The translations under genes and the position numbers were made by a program. Positions 15,101 to 28,418 of a DNA stretch of 64,000 bases are shown piece by piece (positions within the stretch are counted from its first letter, which is position 1; the number at the start of each line of letters is the position of its first letter). This DNA comes from Lingula anatina. Taxonomy: Eukaryota; Brachiopoda; Lingulata; Lingulida; Lingulidae. The stretch covers positions 422,706 to 486,705 of the forward strand of contig NW_019773692.1 in NCBI RefSeq assembly GCF_001039355.2, read 5' to 3'. Under the pieces are notes generated by a model. The model saw nothing but the letters and a program-made list of their open reading frames with translations, had not been told where the DNA came from and ran no database searches.

Positions 15101-18100
15101 ATCTTGTGAGTATACATTGTTTCATGTCAGGGGGAAAAACCACCACAACAATTGTACTTCAGAATTTAATCTAATCTAATTTAGTGCCTAAATTTTTGGG
15201 TATTTGGGAACATGTGAACAGAAATACACATGATGAGAAGAGAACTTCCGAGTAGAATCCAAAATTTTACAAACCCAATTAATTATTCACTGTAAAAGCA
15301 CAGTATCTAAGCTATATGCATTGCGATTATAGGTGGCCTTCTAATACAGGCAGAAAATCAATACCTGTATCAAGCATGAATATATGCAAACCAGCCTCCT
15401 ACCTAGCTCCTTTGTTGCTCTCTAGAACTGGATTTAGAGGAAGAGACAGATTTGGGATAAAATGTATTTGGGGCTCTTTCTGAAATAAGTTCAATTCAAA
15501 TGTGGAGAGATCAGATAATTTTTTTATCTAGTACAGATATATATGCACTGCCATGTATTGGCATCAGGACTCTGTGTTGGATAAAAAAGCATAGAGAAGA
15601 GTGCAGAAATCCACACAATAGCCTCGAAATCTAATCAATATTTGTTAATGACTCTGACCATCACTGAACATTCCTTTTGTCTGTATCAATGTTTCTCTTG
15701 GCAAATGTGCAACAACAATTCTCCTTTTTTTCTAGGAAATAATCTACTTACTGATTATTGATTATTCTCAACACCAAACTTTTCACACTGAATCTGCTGC
15801 TTTCTTGATCTTTTTTTTTTCCTTTTTTAGCGTAAGTTATGGAAAATCCCCATGTTCAACTCCTTATACTGTACTGATGCATCTTCACTTCTTAGTTCAC
15901 ACTGGTGAACTAGGTGACTTATTATCAGATAAAAAATAACGTTTATGCCATTCTTGCTTTTAATAACACTGTACTTTGGATTAAGCTATTTCATGTTAAT
16001 TCACTAGTGTTTATATTAAGAGGTGAAATAGGTTAATCCGTGTCTAGCTGCTGCCTAGAGTGTCCATACTGGTTAATGCATTTCAAAGCAGCATTGAGGG
16101 CAAATTACTATCTATTGATTTTTGAAATACATCTGGACTTTCTACTGGATGAAGCATTGTCAGTTCCACTACAGCTCTGATGGAATCTGGGTTCACAACA
16201 CATAGATCTACTGTCGTTCCGAATTAGGTTTTCTATCACCAAAATCCAATTACTTTCGAGCTTGACGTGTTGGTGGAAAAAATTAAACAGAAAGAAGACA
16301 CTTGCAAGGATTAATTAAGTCATAAAGAGAAAATGCTCAAGTTTCCTTGCTCAAGATAACAAGACAAAAGTTATCAAATCACACAACTGAAAAATCTAGT
16401 TTAATTGATGTAAGCAGATGAGAATTGGTCTTTTATATGCAAAAAGTATTGTGCACAAAATTGTAATTACCATAACCCAAAAATAAAAGAAAAGGAGGTT
16501 CACAAAAGTCTGATACAGTGACATTTTGCCAAAGCCACAACCTTACCTCAAGTTCACTGCAACAGAAACTTCAAACCAAAAATTTCCTTACAATCAATTC
16601 CCCTTAAGACAACCAGCATTACTTCCTATAGCAATGTTTATAAATCTGTTTGGAGACCTCTGATGAAAAATTGTTACTAATATTCTGTCATGTGCTGTGG
16701 TAAGGGACAACCTAATGTTTTGCAGTTTGTTTTTAAATAAATAAAATGCTATTAAACAGTATCATTAAGGGCAAAGTTGATTCATCCCGGACTACGTACT
16801 TACCATCTCAAGATAAGCTCAAACCCATTCTTTAAATAATTTATTTATTCATTTTTCTCAATAATATTCATGTTAGTAAACAAAATTCCTATCACAAGCT
16901 CAGATGGAGACAATTAAGGGCACACAAGGTGAAACCTTTATACAAAGTGTAAAAATCTTTTTCTTCATACAACATACATGTATCTTTTTGAACAAAAAAA
17001 ATGCACTTTTTCCATATAAAAATGGGATTTGAGAAATGTGCAAAGACATGAACAGACTTAAAATTTTTAAAGCCTCTAAACACATGGAGCGCACTTATAA
17101 ATAACAACCTGGGTGTAAGTGACAAAATAACTAGCACACATTCAGTTCAGAACAAGCCCATCCTTAACAATTACTTCAATTCAAAGGAATGAAGACAATT
17201 GTATATTCTATTCATAATATTCTAGAATACCAGATCAGCTACCACAGATACGTAGCAATGCTGGTAAGTGAAAATCAATAAAACCGGTTTTCTCAATTCC
17301 AATTAAATCAATTACCAGAACTTAAAAAGACTGAAATGGACAACTACAGGATGGAATAAAGGACTTAAAGATTAAAATATAGAATTAATCAGAATACTGA
17401 CTTATATGTAAATAAATAGTATTAAAAGTTACCCCTCCTGGTTAGATGCATGTGCACTTATATGTGTTTATATTTACATGTATGCATGTATGTTCTCTGT
17501 GTGCAAACGAGAAATGAATTGAATTAATATCTCCTATAAAACAAAACAAACTAATAGATGGACAGGCACAAAATGGGACTATTCACACTTATAATAAAAT
17601 ATGATAAAGATCCTATTAAAAATATCAAAATAAATCCATATTCTATACCCCCAAAACCTCAAATGAGCACTTCTGAAGCATACAATTGGTAACATATTAG
17701 AATCATGCCAAAACAGAAATGTGGCTAATTTTGCAAATATTCGTAATGGGTACATTGTTTTGTACATACATCCTTGCTATCTTGAATACCATGTTTCTTC
17801 ATCGTTATTTTTCATGAAATAATTTATTATTTTCTTACCAATAAATGTCATAAACAGCAATACAAAGGATACATTCTCAGTGAGCCGTTCTTGGTTCCAA
17901 TGGCCAATAGATGCTGAACAGGATCATAGGCTAGGGCAGTGGGCTGGTATGGAAAGCCATGTCGCACAGTCTATAAGAGAAAACATCAATTAATGAATTT
18001 GTTACTTATGATCAAAATGATACATATTTCTGACGTATCCACATGATCGCATCTCAGGTGAAAAAAAAACATTAACAATACGTTATGTTAAAGCAACCCT

Positions 18101-21100
18101 TGTTACTTTTAACACCTGATAACTTCAGTACATGTAAATGTGAAATTTCAATACTGTTTATGTTAATATCACGTTATGAGAGCATCAACATCTGAACAAA
18201 CAAAGTGTACCAGGCACTCAAATTTCCTTTGATCTTGTTCTAAAAATATTTTATGACCATTATATACATATATAATTTACAGAGTACTTTCTTTGAACAT
18301 AATAACAACATATCAGTTCATTATCCCAACCCATGTTTATTTAAAATCCTTCAAATTTCAGACATGTAGCATATAATATATAGGTCTTAGAGCGGATTCT
18401 CAACGAATTGCGCCAGGCTTTACAAAGCCAGTGACCTAAAAATGGCGGACGTACATGAAAGAAAACCCGCCTAATCTTTTAATAGTCTCTCCGCCTCCCC
18501 ACACGTCGTCCCTGCGGGGTACAGTAATTAAATCTCGGCTCCAACCTCCAACTACGTCTACTGGGGCTGGGTAGTTCTGTGAATATCTCTGGTGATATTA
18601 TCTCCGTAGAAAGTTGATTCGTTGCTGCTCTACGGGCCAATTCATTCCTTTTTCGCCNCATGCTGTGTACAAAAATAACTTTCCTAACAATACCATTATG
18701 GGTTGGGTGGTCATTTCCATACGGTTAAGAAGTAACCCTAAATCTGATAAATTATTACAATGATTTAATCAGAAAAAAAAAACATACAAATATTGTGATC
18801 TTATAGCATATTGATAACAATTTCTTTCAGGCATATCTAGAAAAAAGTTTGGCATAGCCAAAGAATATTTCATGGTCAGTCCCATCTCAAGACTGTGGTC
18901 TATTTGTGTTCAAGTGCAATGTGCACAGGTCCAATTTTCCTTTGAGGAATACTCTTATTGAGGTCAGTGGTCCCATTTGTATTGTATAAGTGTCATAGCT
19001 TGACTAATTTAACCAATGTACTAGTACTGGTACAAAATACCATTAAGCTTGAAGTTTTCTCAAGCACTTCCCATTTTTAATCACTAAGTTCAGTTCAGCA
19101 AATTTCATCAGTTTTACTTTGGATGATAGTGAATATGTTTGTAGTACATACGGAACTTGGAATGGAAGAAACACAAAAAGCACTACACATGGGAAAAATA
19201 ACTGCTTTCCAGTTAACCAAATCCAGGTACCAGTGGTATCAATACAACCTTTGAATTTATATATAGTCTTCCTTATCAGACCATTCATTAGGCAGTTGCA
19301 AATCTGTTTTGATGTAAATGTCATTTACAGAAAATAATCCATATAAAACAGTAATTAGCAGACTTTTTTCATGTTTATCACATATATATGCAAAATGTAA
19401 ACCTCAGACCCTTATAAAAGTGAAGGCCATTTTAATTCTAATGAGTGAACATTGCAGAGATGCACATTAATAGCCTACATACTAAATCAGAGTTAAAACC
19501 AAATCCCCATAAAATATAATGTCACTACATACAACATTTACCTTGAAGACAAAAACCTTCTAAACTAAAAGATCTTCAATTATATTTGGGTGTCTTTTAT
19601 CAATCTAAACATACATGCCCACAAAGCATATGCCAAGGTAAAAGCATGCAAACACTTTGAATATGCCAAAAAAGAGGAAGCCTTCGATATTGTTTTGCTG
19701 ATATTACAAAAGCAACTACACAGAACGATTGTAGTAAACAGCGTCATGCTATCAGAGATGATCCAGGCAGTACCTGCAATGTGGAACAACAACATGTCTG
19801 CAATATTACATTAGCCGTATTGATTCACAGAACTGTCTATCCAGGACTGTGACTTACAATATTGCAGCTAATCCCACAGCCACTCAATATGTGGTCATCC
19901 AGGGACCTGGAAAATACACCAGTTAATCAGAAACAGTCAGAAATTCAGACCAGAAACCTTCATTAAGTATAATTTACACCATGCTTAAATGATCCTAGAA
20001 TAATTGATCTGGTCTTTTTATTGTTGTAATTGTAAATGTTTGCAGTATGTTAAAAACATAACAGAGCGAGGGACATCTTTTATGTACTTGTTTTGCCATC
20101 TCTTTCCTTAGCTTTTCCCAAAAGAGATATTTCTGCAGACCAGTTAAGCTCTGCCCAAACTATACATGATTGTACCTAGTGAGTATAGATTGTTTCATGT
20201 CAGGGGGAAAAAACCACCACAACAATTGTATTTCAGAATTTAATCTAATCTAACTTAGTGCCTAAATTTTTGGGTATTTTGGAACATGTGGACAGAAATA
20301 TACATGATGAGAAGAGAACTTCCGAGCAGAATCCAAAATTTTACAAACCCAATTAATTATTCACTGTAAAAGCACAGTATCTAAGCTATATGCATTGCGA
20401 TTATAGGTGGCCTTCTAATACAGGCAGAAAATCAATACCTGTATCAAGCATGAATATATGCAAACCAGCCTCCTACCTAGCTCCTTTGTTGCTCTCTAGA
20501 ACTGGATTTAGAGGAAGAGACAGATTTGGGATAAAATGTATTTGGGACTCTTTCTGAAATAAGTTCAATTCAAATGTGGAGAGATCAGATAATTTTTTTA
20601 TCTAGTACAGATATATATGCACTGCCATGTATTGGCATCAGGACTCTGTGTTGGATAAAAAAAAGCATAGAGAAGAGTGCAGAAATCCACACAATAGCCT
20701 CGAAATCTAATCAATATTTGTTAATGACTCTGACCATCACTGAACATTCCTTTTGTCTGTATCAATGTTTCTCTTGGCAAATGTGCAACAACAATTCTCC
20801 TTTTTTTCTAGGAAATAATCTACTTACTGATTATTGATTATTCTCAACACCAAACTTTTCACACTGAATCTGCTGCTTTCTTGATCTTTTTTTTCCTTTT
20901 TTAGCGTAAGTTATCGAAAATCCCCATGTTCAACTCCTTATACTGTACTGATGCATTTTCACTTCTTAGTTCACACTGGTGAACTAGGTGACTTATTATC
21001 AGATAAAAAATAACGTTTATGCCATTCTTGCTTTTAATAACACTGTACTTTGGATTAAGCTATTTCATGTTAATTCACTAGTGTTTATATTAAGAGGTGA

Positions 21101-24100
21101 AATAGGTTAATCCGTGTCTAGCTGCTGCCTAGAGTGTCCATACTGGTTAATGCATTTCAAAGCAGCATTGAGGGCAAATTACTATCTATTGATTTTTGAA
21201 ATACATCTGGACTTTCTACTGGATAAAGCATTGTCAGTTCCACTACAGCTCTGATGGAATCTGGGTTCACAACACATAGATCTACTGTCGTTCCGAATTA
21301 GGTTTTCTATCACCAAAATCCAATTACTTTCGAGCTTGACGTGTTGGTGGAAAAAATTAAACAGAAAGAAGACACTTGCAAGGATTAATGAAGTCATAAA
21401 GAGAAAATGCTCAAGTTTCCTTGCTCAAGATAACAAGACAAAAGTTATCAAATCACACAACTGAAAAATCTAGTTTAATTGATGAAAGCAGACAAGAATT
21501 GGTCTTTTATATGCAAAAAGTATTGTGCACAAAATTGTAATTACCATAACCCAAAAATAAAAGAAAAGGAGGTTCACAAAAGTCTGATACAGTGACATTT
21601 TGCCAAAGCCACAACCTTACCTCAAGTTCACTGCAACAGAAACTTCAAACCAAAAATTTCCTTACAATCAATTCCCCTTAAGACAACCAGCATTACTTCC
21701 TATAGCAATGTTTATAAATCTGTTTGGAGACCTCTGATGAAAAATTGTTACTAATATTCTGTCATGTGCTGTGGTAAGGGACAACCTAATGTTTTGCAGT
21801 TTGTTTTTAAATAAATAAAATGCTATTAAACAGTATCATTAAGGGCAAAGTTGATTCATCCCAGACTACGTACTTACCATCTCAAGATAAGCTCAAACCC
21901 ATTCTTTAAATAATTTATTTATTCATTTTTCTCAATAATATTCGTGTTAGTAAACAAAATTCCTATCACAAGCTCAGATGGAGACAATTAAGGGCACACA
22001 AGGTGAAACCTTAATACAAAGTGTAAAAATCTTTTTCTTCATACAACATACATGTATCTTTTAGAACAAAAAAAAATGCACTTTGTCCATATAAAAATGG
22101 GATTTGAGAAATGTGCAAAGACATGAACAGACTTAAAATTTTTAAAGCCTCTAAACACATGGAGCGCACTTATAAATAACTACCTGGGTGTAAGTGACAA
22201 AATAACTAGCACACATTCAGTTCAGAACAAGCCCACCCTTAACAATTACTTCAATTCAAAGGAATGAAGACAATTGTATATTCTATTCATAATATTCTAG
22301 AATACCAGATCAGCTACCACAGATATGTAGCAATGCTGGTAAGTGAAAATCAATAAAACCGGTTTTCTCAATTCCAATTAAATCAATTACCAGAACTTAA
22401 AAAGACTGAAATGGACAACTACAGGATGGAATAAAGGACTTAAAGATTAAAATATAGAATTAATCAGAATACTGACTTATATGTAAATAAATAGTATTAA
22501 AAGTTACCCCTCCTGGTTAGATGCATGTGCACTTATATGTGTTTAATTTACATGTATGCATGTATGTTCTCTGTGTGCAAACGAGAAATGAATTGAATTA
22601 ATATCTCCTATAAAACAAAACAAACTAATAGATGGACAGGCACAAAATGGGACTATTCACACTAATAATAAAATATGATAAAGATCCTATTAAAAATATC
22701 AAAATAAATCCATATTCTATACCCCCAAAACCTCAAATGAGCACTTCTGAAGCATACAATTGGTAACATGTTAGAATCATGCCAAAACAGAAATGTGGCT
22801 AATTTTGCAAATATTCGTAATGGGTACATTGTTTTGTACATACATCCTTGCTATCTTGAATACCATGTTTCTTCATCATTATTTTCCATGAAATAATTTA
22901 TTATTTTCTTACCAATAAATGTCATAAACAGCAATACAAAGGATACATTCTCAGTGAGCCGTTCTTGGTTCCAATGGCCAATAGATGCTGAACAGGATCA
23001 TAGGCTAGGGCAGTGGGCTGGTATGGAAAGCCATGTCGCACAGTCTATAAGAGAAAACATCCATTAATGAATTTGTTACTTATGATCAAAATGATACATA
23101 TTTCTGATGTATCCACATGATCGCATCTCAGGTGAAAAAAAAACATTAACAATATGTTATGTTAAAGCAACCCTTGTTACTTTTAACACCTGATAACTTC
23201 AGTACATGTAAATATGAAATTTCAATACTGTTTATGTTAATATCATATTATGAGAGCATCAACATCTGAACAAACAAAGTGTACCAGGCACTCAAATTTC
23301 CTTTGATCTTGTTCTAAAAATATTTTATGACCATTATATACATATATAATTTACAGAGTACTTTCTTTGAACATAATAACAACATATCAGTTCTTTATCC
23401 CAACCCATGTTTATTTAAAATCCTTCAAATTTCAGACATGTAGCATATAATATATAGGTCTTATTCACTCAAACATTCTGGTGGCTTTTATAAACAAATG
23501 CTGAGAGGTGAGAGTCACCTTCTGAGAACATGTACCACCAACCAGGCATGAGCTTGAATGGGATAAAAGATAGATTTGACAAAATACAACCATGTCAACA
23601 GGGATTTTTGAACTTTTAAAAACACCTGTCCAAATGCCCCAACTAATCCCAACCTTAGTATTTTAAGTCGTCAACAAATGTGACTAATCAATTCCAATCC
23701 TCATAAAGTTGCAAAATCTTAAAACAATATTTTCATCACTATAATACAGTCAAATTTCTTGTTACCTTGAATAATAGGTGAAAGGTCAATATCTAATCAA
23801 GGCAATGAAAGAGCTAGATTTGTGATTGGAATGGTATCTTGAAGAAAGGTATGCATAAGATCAATGTATTCATTGGCAGACAAAATAACAGGTTAACATG
23901 ACTGTCCTCATCTTAGTATGAAGCCTCTTTGGTTAAGAGCATCACAACCTGAAATCAAAGCACGCTGTAGTGTGCCTTATCAACTTACTTTGAGATACCA
24001 AAGAATTAGAATCATATTTTAGCTGAATGTAACCTCCTACTGTTTCTCAAAAAAAAAAAAAAATCCACTATCAAACCAAAAAATTAACCTGACATATTTA

Positions 24101-25908
24101 TGCTTATAAATTAGTGTCAAAACATTAACCTTTTTAAAAAATCTTAATTATGATGTGAGTACGTACCAAGGTATTTCACTCAGAATGTCTTATAGAAATG
24201 TTTCTATATAGAAGTGCACCACACCTGTTCAAACAAATGGTCTCAAAAACATCTCCAAGGCAGCTTCAATGATCGCAACCTTCCTTCACAAGCATTATAT
24301 TATCATTACTCTCTGTTGTTTGTGTTGTTGAAAAAGGCAAATGAGCAGAAATTCTATATTGTTCTTTACTGTAATAATGAGACATGTGAAAAGCAAGTTA
24401 ATAGAAATATTTTAGCTTGAGGCACCTCAAAATCAAGTAGTAATATTGATTACGTGCATGCAGGTTGAGGCAAGCATTGATCTGTTACTTTAAGTTTAGT
24501 CCGAGTGAATATAATATATCTGAACAGAATGCCACATGACCAATTAACCACAAACATTATATAAACAACATGAAGCTTACAGCTGGTTCTAAAGTATACC
24601 ACTGAAATAATAGTGTAATATCATTAAATCTAAGAGCGCATTCTCATCGAATTAAGCCAGGCTTTACAAAGCCGGTGACCTAAAAATGGCGGACGTACAT
24701 GAAAGAAAAACCGTCTAATCTNTTATTCACTCAAACATTCTGGTGGCTTTTATAAACAAATGCTGAGAGGTGAGAGTCACCTTCTGAGAACATGTACCAC
24801 CAACCAGGCATGAGCTTGAATGGGATAAAAGATAGATTTGACAAAATACAACTATGTCAACAGGGATTTTTGAACTTTTAAAAACACCTGTCCAAATGCC
24901 CCAACTAATCCCAAACTTAGTATTTTAAGTCGGTCAACAAATGTGACTAATCAATTCCAATCCTCATAAAGTTGCAAAATCTTAAAACAATATTTTCATC
25001 ACTATAATACAGTCAAATTTCTTGTTACCTTGAATAATAGGTGAAAGGTCAATATCTAATCAAGGCAATGAAAGAGCTAGATTTGTGATTGGAATGGTAT
25101 CTTGAAGAAAGGTATGCATAAGATCAATGTATTCATTGGCAGACAAAATAACAGGTTAACATGGCTGTCCTCATCTTAGTATGAAGCCTCTTTGGTTAAG
25201 AGCATCATAACCTGAAATCAAAGCACACTGTAGTGTGCCTTATCAACTTACTTTGAGATACCAAAGAATTAGAATAATATTTTAGCTGAATGTAACCTCC
25301 TACTGTTTCTCAAAAAAAAAAAAAATCCATTATCAAACCAAATAAAAATTAACCTGACATATTTATGCTTATAAATTAGTGTCAAAACATTAACCTTTTT
25401 TAAAAATCTTAATTATGATGTGAGTACCAAGGTATTTCACTCAGAATGTCTTATAGAAATGTTTCTATATAGAAGTGCACCACACCTGTTCAAACAAATG
25501 GTCTCAAAAACATCTCCAAGGCAGCTTCAATGATCGCAACCTTCCTTCACAAGCATTATATTATCATTACTCTGTTGTTTGTGTTGTTGAAAAAGGCAAA
25601 TGAGCAAAAATTATATATTGTTCTTTGCTGTAATAATGAGGCATGTGAAAAGCAAGTTAATAGAAATATTTTAGCTTGAGGCACCTCAAAATCAAGTAGT
25701 AATATTGATTACGTGCATGCAGGTTGAGGCAAGCATTGATCTGTTACTTTAAGTTTAGTCCGAGTGAATATAATATATCTGAACAGAATGCCACATGACC
25801 AATTAACCACAAACATTATATAAACAACATGAAGCTTACAGCTGGTTCTAAAGTATACCACTGAAATAATAGTGCAATATCATTAAATCTAAGTTTCTAT
25901 TCAAAGTT

Positions 25909-25955
<47 letters not shown>

Positions 25956-28380
25956 TGAATTTCACTATCATTGCCAGTGTTAATAAACAACAATAGATTT
26001 GCTCCCTAATAATTTGTCATGACTTCATGGTAAATTCAGAAAATATTGATATATTTGTGTAATATGCACAGTCAGGTGTTTTATAAGATCAGAACAAGGT
26101 CAAGCAGACTTCCACATCAACCCAGTTCTACTCATTTTTACCTCTTCAGTAATTATAGGTTACAAATGTTACAACCTACTCAATCATTGTTAGAACTTTC
26201 TCTCTGTGATATTTGGGTCAGTGGCATAAAAATCACCCATGGTGAAAATGGGCAAAAACAGGTCTAGGCTTTGTACAAATTGAATTATTTCTTTGTTTAT
26301 TTGTTGGCCAAGTACAACATCACCCATGGTGAAAACGGGCAAAAACAGGTCTAGGTTTTGTACAAATTAAATTATTTATTTAATTGTTTGTTTATTTGCC
26401 AAGTACAATATATATATAAAGCCCCTACACATTCAATACTGAGCATAAGGTTAGCAACCTGTCCTCTATAATGCCATCAAATTTACCGAGCCTGGATGAA
26501 GATACTAGTGAGTGATTTGCTGACAAATAGTGATAGCAGCCCACTTACTCCTATCCTACTACAAAGGTGTATAATATCATAAATTACTGATTTCATCCAC
26601 TGATATGTCCAATAATGCTTTATACAATTTAACAGATTGTAAATGTCAAGAGATGGGGTCAAGCTTGGCATCTCAACTTACTTCAGGTCAAATTTGGCAC
26701 CTTTCTATCCATCACTTGCATGAATGATGACGCACGTGTCCAAATTATCAATAAGATATCATTCTGATTCTGATAAACACCAACAGAGATTCTTATGTTA
26801 ATTTGTATAAATAATGAATTAAACCTGCTTATAGACACTGCAATCTACCTCCTGGTGTGTTTGTCTTAAGTTTTGAGAAAGGATAGAGTATAAATTCACA
26901 ATCAAACAGTTACACCTTTTCTGTGACTGTAGTCCTTCCACCATTTTCTGACACTGTCTTCATATACATAACTACCTTGGCTTAAAATAATCCAACTTCT
27001 TTGGATGACCTTCATTTTGTATGAAATTCTATAGACAGATACTATTCAAGCTTTCCAATACTGACCAATCAAACACAGTGAGCAAATTATTAGAAAGCAA
27101 TACTTTATCAAAAGAGGTTTTGATCATTTATTCATTCATTCAAAAACTAAACCAAAATGCAATTTCTATATATAATGAAAGCAGATGAAAATTTGAATAC
27201 TGTTAACATATAATGTTAAAGTAATTACTTTAGATAAAACAGTTGCTTTAGATCAAGTGACTGTGAAAGTCATTTGCTTCTAAAAAAATTATAAATATAT
27301 AAGGTGCTTATTTGAATTTAAAATGGCATAAAACATAAATACCAGAGTGCAGGGAGGAAAGTGATCATAATTCATGTTTTTCAAAGCATTTTTCAGCAGA
27401 GCATTACAGTCAAGCTAAATTACAGCATAAATGATCCCAGATCACTGGTAGAATTACAGTCAAGCTACTAGTAAGTTACAGTGTGAAAGATTGCAAAATA
27501 CTGGGAAACTTACAGTCAAGCTAGTTACACCTTTAACGATTGCAAAATACTGGGAGATGAATTACAACTGGAAAACATACTCATTTAACTCTGTGCAAGC
27601 AAACACTTCAGGAATTTAAGGAGAAAAAGCAGAATTAAGAGATTGGACACCTTCCAATGTTATTCAGACTGTCTATAATATAACTGTCTTATAAAACAAA
27701 ACTACTACCCAGTATATGTGACAAGTATAATGTGTGTATGTTGTTAACTTCTAGCGCACACCATATGTAAATACCTACTGAACCACTTAAGAAATGTTTA
27801 AGATAATGCCATCCTCAACCATAGTTCCATGTTGGTTAAAAATGCAATACCCATTTTGGAACCAAAACTCGAAATATGATGGCAATGTCTGAGAGAAACC
27901 AACAAATACATCAAGCAATTCGCGATTTCAGACAAGCTTTTGATACAGTCTTTTGTAAAAAATCTCTATTTGACAACCTTGAGGCAAACGCCATAACTGC
28001 TTACATTTTCACACAGCTTAGAGTCTTCCTGGTTAACCACAGCATAGAAGTCATAGTTGTGACAGAATCAAATCACAATCAGCCAAGGTCTTCTCTGGAT
28101 TTCTCCAGGTACAAGCCTAGGCCCAATACTTTTCCTCTGCCATATTTTATAATCTACCTAAAACCTTGAAATCTCAAAACAGAATCTATTGAACCTTAAA
28201 ATCTAAGCAGAGCCAGACATAAAATTTTGCTAAAAACTGCTAGTGAGTAAAACTATTCTAGCCAGAAACTGTCCTTTTTTCTACCAATTAGTTGATGGAG
28301 TCACTAAAATGCTGACAGATCTCAACCTGAACATTACATACAAGAAAGCTCAATTTGAGGATGGATATATACTAGTAGGG

Positions 28381-28418
<38 letters not shown>

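Larger units (their letters stand above)
13586..23463. repeat. Direct duplication of about 4.8 kb (13586-18389 and 18659-23463) split by a transposon end and a gap
   Basis: The second block begins right after the n at 18658 with catgctgtgtacaaaaataa, identical to 13586 onward, and runs collinearly to the TTA at 23461-23463. Differences are sparse single-base changes and short indels. The first block ends at TTA (18387-18389), followed by 268 bases of unrelated sequence (18390-18657) and the gap. The second continues past TTA into ttcactcaaac. Both blocks contain tomosyn exon 2. I read them as two haplotypes differing by an insertion at that TTA. Confidence 0.88.

Noticed and set aside
18479-18661. 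Initiator Met of the frame at the gap
   Set aside because: The ATG is created by joining sequence on both sides of the n at 18658; the true frame starts beyond the gap.
14517-19814. Repeated 74-codon ORF (14517-14741 and 19590-19814) as a duplicated gene
   Set aside because: The two copies are simply the two haplotype blocks; the frame lies in a tomosyn intron and shows no domain.
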